Below, piece by piece: positions 53,640 through 62,479 of a stretch of DNA of 64,000 nt; the stretch's first letter is position 1, and the number at the start of each line of letters is the position of its first letter. A program made the position numbers and the translations under genes. The stretch lies in NCBI GenBank assembly GCA_002298335.1, contig DBNK01000017.1:91438-155437 (forward strand). Reading direction: 5' to 3'. Under the pieces are notes generated by a model, which saw nothing but the letters and a program-made list of their open reading frames with translations, ran no database searches and was not told the DNA's origin. The stretch comes from Thalassolituus sp. UBA674. GTDB taxonomy: Bacteria > Pseudomonadota > Gammaproteobacteria > Pseudomonadales > Oceanobacteraceae.

Positions 53640-53649
53640 GGGGCGCATT

Positions 53650-54126
53650 ATGGTCTGGTTGGTTGTTATTGTGATTGCGCTGGTGGTGATCGGCTCCGTG
53701 ATGTGGCTGAAGCCCAGCGCCCGGGATCAGCGTCTTGCCGTACTGCGGCTGGATGCCATCAAACGCGGCCTGCAGGTCAGTCAGTTCACCTTCAAGCCGG
53801 ATTCAGCCAAAAACGGTGTCCGCGACCCTGTCATGGCAACCAGTTATACCTTGCTGAACCCTGCTGCGCGGGGCAAAGGCGAGCTGGTTTACCGGGTGGC
53901 TGGTCAGTCGGGCTGGGATACGGAAGGCTTGCCGGAAGGCTGTTCCTGGCATGATAAGGGCAGTGCTGCTGATGCCGCGAAGATTACCGCCGCGCTGGCC
54001 ATGCTCACGGATGATGTGCTGCTGCTTGAGGTCTTCACAAACCGCGTCACTCTGATGGCGGCGGAACACAAAACCGCCACCGCAGAGAACTATGAAGCTG
54101 TTCTTAAAGCCCTGTTACCGGCCTGA
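53650..54126 (+). CDS. Membrane-anchored protein of unknown function
   Basis: 158 residues. One N-terminal helix (LVVIVIALVVIGSVMWL) then a cytoplasmic or periplasmic domain of alternating strands, with no motif recognised. TGAGGGG precedes the ATG, which lies ten bases after the uup stop, so it is co-transcribed with uup. Function unknown. Confidence 0.75.
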   Translation: MVWLVVIVIALVVIGSVMWLKPSARDQRLAVLRLDAIKRGLQVSQFTFKPDSAKNGVRDPVMATSYTLLNPAARGKGELVYRVAGQSGWDTEGLPEGCSWHDKGSAADAAKITAALAMLTDDVLLLEVFTNRVTLMAAEHKTATAENYEAVLKALLPA

Positions 54127-54213
54127 TTAAATACCCAGGCCTGCCGCTGCAATTGCAGCGAAGATAGTAACGAGCAGAAATTGCTGGAAACGCATGTAGT
54201 GGTTCAGAGTCAT
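54127..54213 (-). CDS. 28-residue membrane peptide
   Basis: Starts MTLNHYMRFQQFLLVTIF and ends in AAIAAAGLGI. A single hydrophobic helix after a basic/aromatic start. A good ribosome site (GGAGG nine bases before the ATG) supports translation. Tail to tail with the gene at 53650, with stops directly adjacent. No family recognised. Confidence 0.55.
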   Translation of the reverse strand: MTLNHYMRFQQFLLVTIFAAIAAAGLGI

Positions 54214-54344
54214 GGCCGGATCCTCCGCTGGGGTGAATAATGACCTGTCCCTTAACGTTATATGCACCTGCGATTTTTGCCTATGGCTGGCAACCAAACC
54301 ACGACAACATCGCAACAGATGGTTACACAGCCAGAGGCCCCGTT

Positions 54345-54800
54345 TTACGCGGCCTGCAGCTGTTCTGACCAGGCCAGCGCCCAGCGCGCCGCAGCCACCG
54401 GCTGATTGTCTACGCGGCGTGCGTCCATCATGAATATCTCACCAAGACGCCGTGCTCCGGCACGGTAAAGAGCGTCTTCCAGCATCAGGCCTCCCTGAGC
54501 AAAATGCTGATAACCGCTGTCACCCAGAGCAATGACGCCGAATCCGCGGCCGCTGAGGTCAAGTGCCCCATCATCGAGGGCAAAATACAGCGGATAGAGC
54601 GCCGGTGGCAGTTCTCCCTGACCCGTTGTCGAGGTGCACACCAACAGGATCTCTTCCGGGTTACGTAACAGCTCCGCCGGTTCGGGAGCACCGTTCACCC
54701 ACACCTGATGGCCGGTGTGACGCAGTATTGCGGCTGCCGCTTCGGCGCATTGCAGAGCGCGCCCGCCGACAGAGCCGGTAAGAATCTGAATAGCGGCCAC
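54345..54800 (-). CDS. Flavodoxin-like protein (MioC-type)
   Basis: 151 residues. FMN-binding loops ILTGSVGGRALQCAE, CTSTTGQGELPP and LGDSGYQHFAQGG in flavodoxin order. The start is GTG at 54800 with AAGGAGG six bases upstream. Short-chain flavodoxin of the MioC/YqcA type, an electron carrier. Its partner is unknown. Confidence 0.85.
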   Translation of the reverse strand: MAAIQILTGSVGGRALQCAEAAAAILRHTGHQVWVNGAPEPAELLRNPEEILLVCTSTTGQGELPPALYPLYFALDDGALDLSGRGFGVIALGDSGYQHFAQGGLMLEDALYRAGARRLGEIFMMDARRVDNQPVAAARWALAWSEQLQAA

Positions 54801-55163
54801 GGGGCCTCCTTTTTGCAATGACATCGGTTACTCAGGCTCGTCTGCAATAAACCAGCCGGAATGCGGGTGGCCGTTACATGGCACAGATAATGGACGCGCA
54901 GGGCAGGCAGCATGCGGATTGCTGAAACCGCTGAAACGTCGCAGCGGCCCTGAATGTCCTGTCCTCAGACGTCAGATTCCGCACAATTGGAAACGATTGT
55001 CGGTCTTTGTGTGTTTTTTGATCGACCTTGTGTCAGCAGCGGCGTATGGTCGGGAACCTCTTCTGAGACTGTGGGTCAGTGTCTGACCTGTTTTCCGCAG
55101 GAAACTCAGGGAGCCATTCAACACGTCATCAGGATGATGGCCATATCGACCTCAGGAGGGAGC
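54801..55163. other. Gene-free divergent stretch
   Basis: About 360 bases between the flavodoxin gene and the gene at 55164. Open frames run through it but without ribosome sites or conserved sequence. Nothing further was found. Confidence 0.4.
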
Positions 55164-55610
55164 ATGATCAGAGATTCGTCATCCACCAAACGCGCTGCGC
55201 TGTTCAGCAGTCTGGAACAGGAACTGCGTGCGCTGTTGCCGCAGATGTTCCGCGAGTATCAGTCCGGTGTGAACCGGGATCTGTCGCGCCAGCGTTATGA
55301 GGGGGTGTTCAGCCGCCGTTTACTGATCAGCTCAGCCATTTTTCTGGCTGAAACCGAAGTTGTGATCAGCGATTACCTGAAACGGTTGTGCGAAGACCGG
55401 GAGCGGGTTCTGGAAACCGCAGAGCGTGTCGTCGCTGATCTCCTTCAGACACACGCCCAGTCTGTGTTGCAGCACAATCAGAAATCAGTGGCCCTGGCGG
55501 ATTACCCGGAAGAACAGAATCCGTCTGTGGGCACTTTCTGCGATACGCTGGTCCAGGTAGAAGGACTGCGTAGCCATTGGCGCGGACAGATTCACAGTCA
55601 GGGACGTTAG
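55164..55610 (+). CDS. Uncharacterised helical protein
   Basis: 148 residues from an ATG with AGGAGGG just upstream. In-frame codons further upstream lack a ribosome site. Mostly charged helices (SSLEQELRALLPQMFREYQS, RERVLETAERVVADLLQTHA), no signal peptide, membrane segment or motif. Convergent with the EamA exporter gene. Function unknown. Confidence 0.6.
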   Translation: MIRDSSSTKRAALFSSLEQELRALLPQMFREYQSGVNRDLSRQRYEGVFSRRLLISSAIFLAETEVVISDYLKRLCEDRERVLETAERVVADLLQTHAQSVLQHNQKSVALADYPEEQNPSVGTFCDTLVQVEGLRSHWRGQIHSQGR

Positions 55611-55648
55611 TTCTCTGCTCCCACCCGGGCTGTGTACCAGAGCCCGGC

Positions 55649-56605
55649 TCAGGCGCCCGGCGTCAGGGCATTCTGCTGATGCTGTTGCCAGCGTCTGACC
55701 AGTACCGGCGTCAGCAGACCGCCCATCACCACCACCATGCCGATCAGTTGCACATCGGTCAGTGGCTGGCCCAGCAGCAGCGTGAACAACGCTGAAAAAA
55801 CCGGAATAAAGTTGGTGAACAGCGCTGCATTGGGTGCGCCGAGTGTGCGCACACCGTTATTCCACAACAGGTAGCCCATCACCGTCGCGAACATACCAAT
55901 ATAGAGCGCCGACAGCTGCAGATGTGCCGGCAGCGTCAGCATCTCCTGCCAGGGGTGGGCATCCACGCTGAACAGACAGGCCAGACCGATGGTGAATGCT
56001 CCGGCAATCATGCTCAGTAGGGTAAAGGCCATAACCGGCATCCAGCGGCTGATCCAGGGCGTCGCCAGTGTATAAAAGCTCCAGCACAGTACCCCGGCAA
56101 AGATCATCAGATCGCCGCGGTTGAAGTCGATGTTCAGCAGTACGTTGATGTCGCCCCGGGTAATCACCAGCGTCACGCCCATCAGGCCGGTAATCAGGCT
56201 GAAAATCAGCCCCGCAGCCGGTGGCTTACGGCTGACCAGGGATGCCATCAGGGCGGTGAAGACCGGACTCAGTGACATGATCAGGGCGCCGTTCATGGCA
56301 GAGGTCAGCTGCAGGCCGGTAAACAGCCCCAGGTTCAGGCCACCGGCGCCAATGATGCCGACACAGGCCGAAAGCAGAAAGTGCGCGGGTGTCAGTGGCG
56401 GATAGCCGGAGCGCTTCATAAAGAACAGGTACGGTAGCAGACAGACACTGGCGACGGCAAAACGCCAGAAGGCCAGAGACAGCGGGTGCATCTCGTCCAG
56501 CACGGGTTTGGCAATCGGGAACACGCTGCCCCAGACGGCCGTGCACACCAGCATCAGAATGACGGCAGGCAGCAGGGAGGACGAAGGCGCAGGAGAAGCG
56601 TTCAT
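55649..56605 (-). CDS. EamA/DMT family transporter
   Basis: 318 residues. Ten membrane segments in two EamA repeats, opening ILMLVCTAVWGSVFPIAKPV and ending in GGLLTPVLVRRWQQHQQ. Drug/metabolite exporter family; the substrate is unknown. The ATG at 56605 is chosen, because longer versions add a hydrophilic leader not seen in the family. The ribosome site is weak. Confidence 0.88.
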   Translation of the reverse strand: MNASPAPSSSLLPAVILMLVCTAVWGSVFPIAKPVLDEMHPLSLAFWRFAVASVCLLPYLFFMKRSGYPPLTPAHFLLSACVGIIGAGGLNLGLFTGLQLTSAMNGALIMSLSPVFTALMASLVSRKPPAAGLIFSLITGLMGVTLVITRGDINVLLNIDFNRGDLMIFAGVLCWSFYTLATPWISRWMPVMAFTLLSMIAGAFTIGLACLFSVDAHPWQEMLTLPAHLQLSALYIGMFATVMGYLLWNNGVRTLGAPNAALFTNFIPVFSALFTLLLGQPLTDVQLIGMVVVMGGLLTPVLVRRWQQHQQNALTPGA

Positions 56606-57004
56606 AGGAAGTCCGGGCGATAGCGGGGTTAGACTGTATCCCCGTATCATGCCACCGAAAAGCCGCTTTAAACCGAAAACAATGATCCGCCTCTGGAATG
56701 ATGGTGGAACCACCCGCCTGCGGATGTGCTCTGCACGACATTCCGGCGTTGTTCTGTGAACCATTTTCTGACTCTGTCGTCAGTGTTTCAGGCACTCCTC
56801 TGAAGCAGCCGGGACCAGAACCGGTCAGGCATTTCAGGGCTGCGGATATTGACTTTCAGCGGCCTTTCAACGAAGGTGTGCGACTCAGATTCAAACGCTT
56901 GTTCGAATATTCGGAAGTTTCAGGACGAGCGTTGTTTCCCCAACCGGCATCTGCTCACTGCAGCAGGATCAGCCAACCACTAACCACCATGTGGAGAAGA
57001 GTTG
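56606..57004. other. Promoter region upstream of fadBA
   Basis: About 400 bases with no supported gene. It holds the PsrA-like dyads at 56892-56913 and GGAGA before fadB. Confidence 0.5.
56892..56913. promoter_or_regulatory. Possible PsrA-type operator of fadBA
   Basis: CAAAC-GCTT-GTTCG (56892-56905), one base off the PsrA pattern CAAAC-N4-GTTTG, overlaps the perfect palindrome CGAATATTCG (56904-56913). About 100 bases before fadB. Confidence 0.45.
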
Positions 57005-59152
57005 ATGATTTACGAAGGTAAAGCCATCACGGTAAGCATGATCGAAGACGGCATCGCCGAACTCAAATTCGATCTTCAGGGCGAATCCGTTAACAAATTC
57101 AACCGCGTCACGCTGGACGACCTCAAAGCCGCCGTTGCTGCCATCTCAGGCAACAGCGATGTAAAAGGTGTTCTGGTTTCTTCTGGCAAAGCCGTATTCA
57201 TTGTCGGTGCCGACATCATGGAATTCGGCGCCGCCTTTAAAGGCAGCGAAGAAGACATCGCCAGCTGGGCGCTGGAATCCAACCAGATCTTCAACGCCAT
57301 TGAAGACCTGCCAGTACCAACCCTGACGGCCATCAACGGCATCGCTCTGGGTGGTGGTTTTGAAATGTGCCTGTCGACTGACCTGCGCGTTATGTCTGAC
57401 AGCGCCAAAGTCGGCCTGCCGGAAGTGAAACTGGGCATCATGCCTGGCTTCGGTGGTACCGTTCGTCTGCCACGCGTCATCGGTGCCGACAACGCCATCG
57501 AATGGATCTGCATGGGCAACGAAAACCGTCCTGACAAAGCACTGAAAGACGGTGCTGTCGACGCTGTGGTTGCTGACGCTGCGCTGCGCGATCAGGCCAT
57601 TGCCATGCTGAAATCTGCCATTGCCGGTGAGATCAACTGGCAGGCACGTCGCGAAGAGAAAAAATCTCCGCTGAAACTGGATGCCCTTGAGCAGATGATG
57701 GCGTTCGAAACTGCCAAAGGTTTCGTTGCTGGTCAGACCAAAGGTCACTACCCAGCACCTCTGACTGCGATTGGTTCTATGCAGAAAGCCGCCGGCATGG
57801 GCCGCGACGGTGCTCTGGAAGTCGAAGCCAAAGGCTTCGCCAAGCTGGCCAAGACCACTGAATCTGCCGCTCTGATCGGTCTGTTCCTGAACGACCAGCT
57901 GCTGAAGAAAAAAGCCAAGCAGTACGACAAGATCGCCAAAGACACCAAGAAAGCCGCTGTACTGGGCGCAGGCATCATGGGTGGCGGTATCGCTTACCAG
58001 TCTGCCCTGAAAGGCACTCCGATCATGATGAAAGACATCGCTGAAGCGGGTCTGGAACTGGGTCTGTCTGAAGCCAACAAGCTGCTGTCCAAGCGCGTTG
58101 AAAAAGGCAAGATGAAGCCATCTGCCATGGGTGACGCCCTGAACCGCATCCGTCCGACTCTGACCTACGGTGACTTCGGCGACGTCGACACCATCGTTGA
58201 AGCGGTTGTTGAAAACCCGAAAGTGAAGAAAATGGTTCTGGCTGACCTGGAAGACAAGGTTGCCCCTGAGACCATCATCACCTCCAACACCTCCACCATC
58301 AGCATCGACCTGCTGGCGGCGGACCTGAAGCGTCCTGAGAACTTCCTTGGTATGCACTTCTTCAACCCGGTACACATGATGCCGCTGGTGGAAGTGATCC
58401 GTGGTTCCAAGACCTCTGAAGAAGCGGTAGCGACCGTCGTTGCTTACGCCAAGAAGATGGGCAAAACCCCGATCGTGGTGAATGACTGCCCGGGCTTCCT
58501 GGTTAACCGTGTTCTGTTCCCTTACTTCGCCGGTTTCGCTGGTCTGGTACGTGACGGCGCTGACTTCACCAAGATCGATAAGGTCATGGAGAAATTCGGC
58601 TTCCCGATGGGCCCAGCTTACCTGCTGGACGTGGTCGGTATCGATACCGGCGTTCACGCTAACGAAGTGATGGCTGAAGGCTTCCCGGATCGCATGAAAG
58701 CCGACTACAAGTCAGCCATGGAAGTGATGTTCGAGAACAACCGTTACGGTCAGAAGAACGGCGTTGGTTTCTACAAATACGAGAAGGACAAGCGCGGTAA
58801 GCCTGCCAAGATCGTTGATGCCACCACCTACGAACTGATCAAGCCGGTTGTTGCTGACGCTCAGGAATTCTCACCTGAAGACATCATCGCCCGCTGTATG
58901 ATCCCGATGTGCATCGAGATCGCCCGCTGTCTGGAAGAAGGTATCGTTGATACCCCGAACGAAGCGGATATGGGTCTGATCATGGGTATCGGCTTCCCGC
59001 CGTTCCGTGGTGGCGCGTGTCGTTACATGGATACCGTAGGCATGGCCAACTTCGTTGCTCTGTGCGACAAGTTTGCTGACCTGGGCAACCTGTACAAACC
59101 TACCGATCGCATGCGTGAAATGGCAGCGAACGGCGAAAGCTACTTCGGTTAA
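57005..59152 (+). CDS. fadB: Fatty acid oxidation complex alpha subunit FadB
   Basis: 715 residues. Bifunctional enoyl-CoA hydratase (N-terminal crotonase fold, with ALGGGFEMCLSTDLRVM and LPEVKLGIMPGFGGTVRLPR carrying the catalytic glutamates) and 3-hydroxyacyl-CoA dehydrogenase (Rossmann motif LGAGIMGGGIAYQSA, HFFNPVHMMPLVEVI with the catalytic histidine). ATG at 57005 with GGAGA upstream; a TTG three bases earlier is possible. fadA follows after 24 bases. Normal length for FadB. Confidence 0.97.
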   Translation: MIYEGKAITVSMIEDGIAELKFDLQGESVNKFNRVTLDDLKAAVAAISGNSDVKGVLVSSGKAVFIVGADIMEFGAAFKGSEEDIASWALESNQIFNAIEDLPVPTLTAINGIALGGGFEMCLSTDLRVMSDSAKVGLPEVKLGIMPGFGGTVRLPRVIGADNAIEWICMGNENRPDKALKDGAVDAVVADAALRDQAIAMLKSAIAGEINWQARREEKKSPLKLDALEQMMAFETAKGFVAGQTKGHYPAPLTAIGSMQKAAGMGRDGALEVEAKGFAKLAKTTESAALIGLFLNDQLLKKKAKQYDKIAKDTKKAAVLGAGIMGGGIAYQSALKGTPIMMKDIAEAGLELGLSEANKLLSKRVEKGKMKPSAMGDALNRIRPTLTYGDFGDVDTIVEAVVENPKVKKMVLADLEDKVAPETIITSNTSTISIDLLAADLKRPENFLGMHFFNPVHMMPLVEVIRGSKTSEEAVATVVAYAKKMGKTPIVVNDCPGFLVNRVLFPYFAGFAGLVRDGADFTKIDKVMEKFGFPMGPAYLLDVVGIDTGVHANEVMAEGFPDRMKADYKSAMEVMFENNRYGQKNGVGFYKYEKDKRGKPAKIVDATTYELIKPVVADAQEFSPEDIIARCMIPMCIEIARCLEEGIVDTPNEADMGLIMGIGFPPFRGGACRYMDTVGMANFVALCDKFADLGNLYKPTDRMREMAANGESYFG

Positions 59153-59176
59153 TCGGCGCACGAGGAGAATTAAACC

Positions 59177-60352
59177 ATGTCTTATAATCCAAAAGACGTT
59201 GTTGTTATTGATGCAGTGCGCTCCCCGATGGGGCGCTCGAAAGGCGGCGTTTTCCGTAACGTCCGCGCAGAAACTATTTCAGCCAACCTGATCAACGCGC
59301 TGTTTGAGCGTAACCCGGTTGACCCGGCACTGGTTGAAGACATCATCTGGGGCTGTGTGAACCAGACCATGGAACAGGGCTTTAACGTCGCCCGTCAGAT
59401 TGGTCTGCTGAGCGTCGTACCAAAAGAAGCGGGTGCGCAGACGGTTAACCGCCTGTGTGGCTCGGCGATGTCTGCCATTCATACCGCCGCTCAGGCGATT
59501 CAGACCGGCAACGGCGACGTGTTTGTGGTTGGTGGTGTGGAGCACATGGGCCACGTTGATATGCAGCACGGCTTCGACCACAACCCACAGTCATCCAAGT
59601 ACGTTGCCAAAGCATCGAACATGATGGGTCTGACTGCGGAAATGCTGGGCAAAATGCACGGCATTACCCGTGAAGCCCAGGATGCCTTTGCCGTACGCTC
59701 ACATCAGCGTGCCCATCAGGCCACTCTGGACGGCAAGTTCAAAAACGAAATCGTACCTATGTACGGCCACGATAAAGACGGCAAAGAAGTGCTGGTGACT
59801 GTGGACGAAACCATCCGTCCGGAAACCACACTGGAAAGCCTCGGCGGCCTGCGTCCGGCGTTCGATCCGAAAGGCGGTACCGTAACTGCGGGTACGTCTT
59901 CTCAGATCACCGACGGTGCCTCTGCCATGCTGCTGATGAGCTACGAAAAAGCTCAGGAGCTGGGTCTGAAGCCACGCGCACGTATCGTCTCTATGGCGGT
60001 AGCGGGTGTGGATGCTGCAATCATGGGTTACGGCCCGGTACCAGCGACGAAGAAAGCCCTGAAGCGTGCTGGTCTGGACGTGACCGACATCGATTACTGG
60101 GAGCTGAACGAAGCCTTCGCTGCACAGTCACTGCCGTGCATCAAAGACCTGAAGCTGACCGAAATCGCGGATTCCCGCATCAACATTCATGGCGGCGCCA
60201 TCGCCCTGGGTCACCCACTGGGTTGCTCTGGTGCGCGTATTTCTACCACCCTGATCAACGTGCTTGAGCAGGAAGGTGGGAAGTATGGTGTGAGTACCAT
60301 GTGTATTGGTTTAGGACAAGGTATCGCAACCGTTTGGGAGCGTCTTGATTAA
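59177..60352 (+). CDS. fadA: 3-ketoacyl-CoA thiolase FadA
   Basis: 391 residues. Last step of beta-oxidation, cleaving ketoacyl-CoA to acetyl-CoA. Nucleophile cysteine in VNRLCGSAMSAIHTAA, GGVEHMGHV, NIHGGAIALGHPLGCSGAR and the closing CIGLGQGIATVWER with the second catalytic cysteine. GAGGAG precedes the ATG. Forms the alpha2beta2 complex with FadB. A structured repeat and terminator follow. Confidence 0.97.
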   Translation: MSYNPKDVVVIDAVRSPMGRSKGGVFRNVRAETISANLINALFERNPVDPALVEDIIWGCVNQTMEQGFNVARQIGLLSVVPKEAGAQTVNRLCGSAMSAIHTAAQAIQTGNGDVFVVGGVEHMGHVDMQHGFDHNPQSSKYVAKASNMMGLTAEMLGKMHGITREAQDAFAVRSHQRAHQATLDGKFKNEIVPMYGHDKDGKEVLVTVDETIRPETTLESLGGLRPAFDPKGGTVTAGTSSQITDGASAMLLMSYEKAQELGLKPRARIVSMAVAGVDAAIMGYGPVPATKKALKRAGLDVTDIDYWELNEAFAAQSLPCIKDLKLTEIADSRINIHGGAIALGHPLGCSGARISTTLINVLEQEGGKYGVSTMCIGLGQGIATVWERLD

Positions 60353-60360
60353 AAACTAGT

Positions 60361-60460
60361 GCGCTTGCTCAGGCGGTGTTGGATAACCTTTCGGAATACT
60401 CATGTACTCTGTGTACACTCCGTTTCCTCAAGAACATCCGCCTTGTCTGAGCTGCGCGAC
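60361..60460 (+). repeat. 3' structured repeat copy C after fadA
   Basis: Same element as after oadB. Outer GGCGGTGTT/AACATCCGCC (60371-60380 with 60433-60443, one bulge), inner TGTAC-TCTGT-GTACA, flanks TCGGAATACTCA and CTCCGTTTCCTC. GCGC...GCTCAG/CTGAG..GCGC pairs further out. A second hairpin GTAAGAGC-TGTT-GCTCTTAC follows at 60491-60510. Confidence 0.75.
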
Positions 60461-60536
60461 TGACGTTTTTAATCTAAGACGCCAGATGGAGTAAGAGCTG
60501 TTGCTCTTACGAAGTCTTTCAGACGCGTGACCGTCT

Positions 60537-60565
60537 AAAAAAAGCCCGGCTTGCCGGGCTTTTTT
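60537..60565 (+). terminator. Terminator of fadBA
   Basis: GCCCGGC-TT-GCCGGGC stem with A7 before and T6 after. Confidence 0.9.
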
Positions 60566-60597
60566 GTGTCTGGGGTTCTTGGAACCTAATAATTTGT

Positions 60598-60644
60598 CGT
60601 CATTCCGAGGCTTGTGAGACTCGCCCCCTAGCCACGGAATCCAG
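60598..60644. repeat. REP-like inverted repeat
   Basis: ATTCCGAGGCT pairs with AGCCACGGAAT, one mismatch, in a stretch of the GTCATTCCG...CGGAATCCAG type common in dispersed palindromes. Single copy in the window. Confidence 0.5.
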
Positions 60645-61081
60645 TTTGCGAGGCCGGCCTTCAAGCAAATCCCTTATTACGCTGCTGAGAAGCATGTCTG
60701 GGAGTACCAGATTCAGTAATTGTCGGGCCTCTGTGTTGGCAACCGACTAAACACACGCCATGAAAAAACACTGTGCATATAAACAGCATATCTTAACGAT
60801 CAGCTGAGAATGTGCTCATTTGTACGATCAGAGGCAAACTGAGCACGCACGCTTGTCTATATTGATTTGTATAAAATGCCAATAAAATCATAAGGTTAAG
60901 AAATTGATTGGGGTGATAGTGTGCAAAATGTAAAGACACCTGAGGAGTGGAAATGAGCACGCACGGTTTCATCTGACAGAACACTTCCGACATAGTCACT
61001 TTTCAGAGGAGAAACAGAGGGTTATGCTCGAAACATCGAAAGGAAGCGAAGCGTCAAAATGAGCACGCTTACGAATAAACT
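60645..61081. other. Flank left of the first cassette, possible attI remnant
   Basis: AT-rich, no supported gene and no integrase. TGAGCACGC occurs at 60840, 60954 and 61060 in the same direction, and GTGCTCATTT (60813) is an inverse copy. The last bases before the cassette (AATAAACT before GTTAGC) resemble the end of an attI site. Whether this is attI or the end of a decayed array cannot be settled. Confidence 0.4.
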
Positions 61082-62233
61082 GTTAGCATTCAAGAGGACA
61101 CACATGAAGAGTGTTTATGATGAATATATGGAATTGCTTCATGATTTCGAATCACTTCCAGATACAATAAAAAGTGAAAGCATTTTCGATGTTGCTGGTT
61201 ATCCTCATTATGAGAATGTGAGTAGCAATATCTTGGCATTCTATCTCAATCCAAATAACGAACATGGCTTAGGTAATTTGCTTTTTTCGTCTTTGATGAA
61301 TCTTGCTGGCGGAAGTGAATTACATCAAGACAATGTTCAAGTAAGTCGTGAGGTTTCAACGAATAAAGGCGGTAGGCTCGATATTGTCATTGAAACAGAT
61401 AACCAAATTATAGGTATTGAGAATAAGATATATCATCATCTGAACAATGACCTTGATGATTACAGCCAGTCAATTGATGAATGGGCTAAGCCGAATAATT
61501 TGGATGCTACAAAAATTATACTAAGCATCAGAAATGAAGGAAATAGCTGTGGTTTTATAAATGTCACCTACGAAGACTATTGGCAAAAGATAAAAGAGAA
61601 TCTTGGTAGTTATGTTACTACCTCATCACAGAAATGGGTTTTGTACCTCATTGACTTCATGAGTACCATAGAAAAACTAAACGGCAGCAATATGGAAATA
61701 GACAAGAATGATCAGTTCTTTATAGAAAATGAAGAAAGAGTAAATTCTTTAATAAACGCAAGAAATAAGTTTATATCAAAACTCAATGGTAAAGTGAGAG
61801 AATTATCTGATCTGGTTCAAAAGCCAAACGACTGCAATCGCCAATGGATATACTCAAAGTCTTGCCTGGTTCACGACTATAATCTATCAGGAAATTCAAT
61901 AGCGTTCGATCTATATATCTCCCCGCAAGGGTGGGAGTTTCAGTTATTTGGTCGCAATGCAAATTCCAGAGAATACTTGAAACAACTACTTTCAATGCCG
62001 GCTTTATCTGAACATACGGTACCACTGAAAGATTCGCGATACATATTGAAAGAATATGATTTATCTACAGAACTGACCACAATCAAAGAAGATATGCTTG
62101 AGTGGTTTGGACTGTTAATTAAAGCGGAACACGAAAAAAATGCTAACAAAGCCATTAACTCGGACAACTAAAAGCCGTGCGGCTTCCGCTACGCTTCAGC
62201 CACACAGCTTTTAGTTGCCGGTTATGGCAAGCG
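61082..62233 (+). mobile_element. Integron gene cassette 1
   Basis: Left end GTTAGCATT (61082-61090) is the exact reverse complement of AATGCTAAC (62139-62147), the R'' end of its attC. It carries one gene (61104-62171) whose stop codon lies inside the attC. A ribosome site, AAGAGGA, lies within the cassette. The cassette joins cassette 2 at the G|TT of 62233. Confidence 0.85.
61104..62171 (+). CDS. PD-(D/E)XK nuclease-like cassette protein
   Basis: 355 residues. SSNILAFYLNPNNEHGLG, then GGRLDIVIETDNQIIGIENKI, with a D-(x)n-E-x-K active-site pattern of the PD-(D/E)XK_4 type, followed by helices. The start is the ATG at 61104 (AAGAGGA before it), inside the cassette; an in-frame ATG at 61059 lies outside the cassette boundary and is rejected. 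AT-rich and unlike the host genes. DNA cleavage is inferred; whether it serves defence, toxin or repair is unknown. The C-terminus (KAINSDN) is encoded by the attC. Confidence 0.75.
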   Translation: MKSVYDEYMELLHDFESLPDTIKSESIFDVAGYPHYENVSSNILAFYLNPNNEHGLGNLLFSSLMNLAGGSELHQDNVQVSREVSTNKGGRLDIVIETDNQIIGIENKIYHHLNNDLDDYSQSIDEWAKPNNLDATKIILSIRNEGNSCGFINVTYEDYWQKIKENLGSYVTTSSQKWVLYLIDFMSTIEKLNGSNMEIDKNDQFFIENEERVNSLINARNKFISKLNGKVRELSDLVQKPNDCNRQWIYSKSCLVHDYNLSGNSIAFDLYISPQGWEFQLFGRNANSREYLKQLLSMPALSEHTVPLKDSRYILKEYDLSTELTTIKEDMLEWFGLLIKAEHEKNANKAINSDN

Positions 62234-62239
62234 TTATAA
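62141..62239 (+). other. attC recombination site of cassette 1
   Basis: R'' TGCTAAC (62141-62147), spacer, arm with CAACTAAAAGC (62164-62174) pairing GCTTTTAGTTG (62207-62217), extra unpaired bases on one arm, and R' GTTATAA (62233-62239). The arms are long and imperfect as required for single-strand recognition. Confidence 0.85.
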
Positions 62240-62272
62240 ACCAATCTAAAACACTCACAAGGAGTATTTCAA

Positions 62273-62479
62273 ATGGATATCAAACCACCAAAATGTCCAA
62301 GCTGCTCTGTATCTGGCAAAGATCATATTATAGCTACAGAGAGCACCGAGAAGTCCCACGGTGGTGACGCATGGTTTCACATTGTCTCTTGTTCGGCTTG
62401 TGGACACGTCTATGGAGTGTTCCCTAAAATAGTCTACACAAGAGACGTTACCCCTCCTCCGAAGTATATACCGGTCTGA
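62273..62479 (+). CDS. Small zinc-ribbon cassette protein
   Basis: 68 residues. Two CxxC pairs (CPSC near residue 8 and CSAC near residue 40) form a zinc ribbon. AAGGAG stands nine bases before the ATG. No further domain. Role unknown; such proteins are common in integron cassettes. Its last 32 bases overlap the convergent gene at 62448. Confidence 0.65.
   Translation: MDIKPPKCPSCSVSGKDHIIATESTEKSHGGDAWFHIVSCSACGHVYGVFPKIVYTRDVTPPPKYIPV

Noticed and set aside
57146..58657. 503-codon open frame on the minus strand
   Set aside because: Antisense to fadB; composition typical of a reverse-frame shadow.
60428..60664. 78-codon minus-strand frame near the fadA terminator
   Set aside because: Covers terminator and REP-like palindrome; no ribosome site.
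61059..61103. Earlier in-frame start for the nuclease gene
   Set aside because: Lies left of the cassette boundary at 61082 and has no ribosome site; the ATG at 61104 has AAGAGGA within the cassette.
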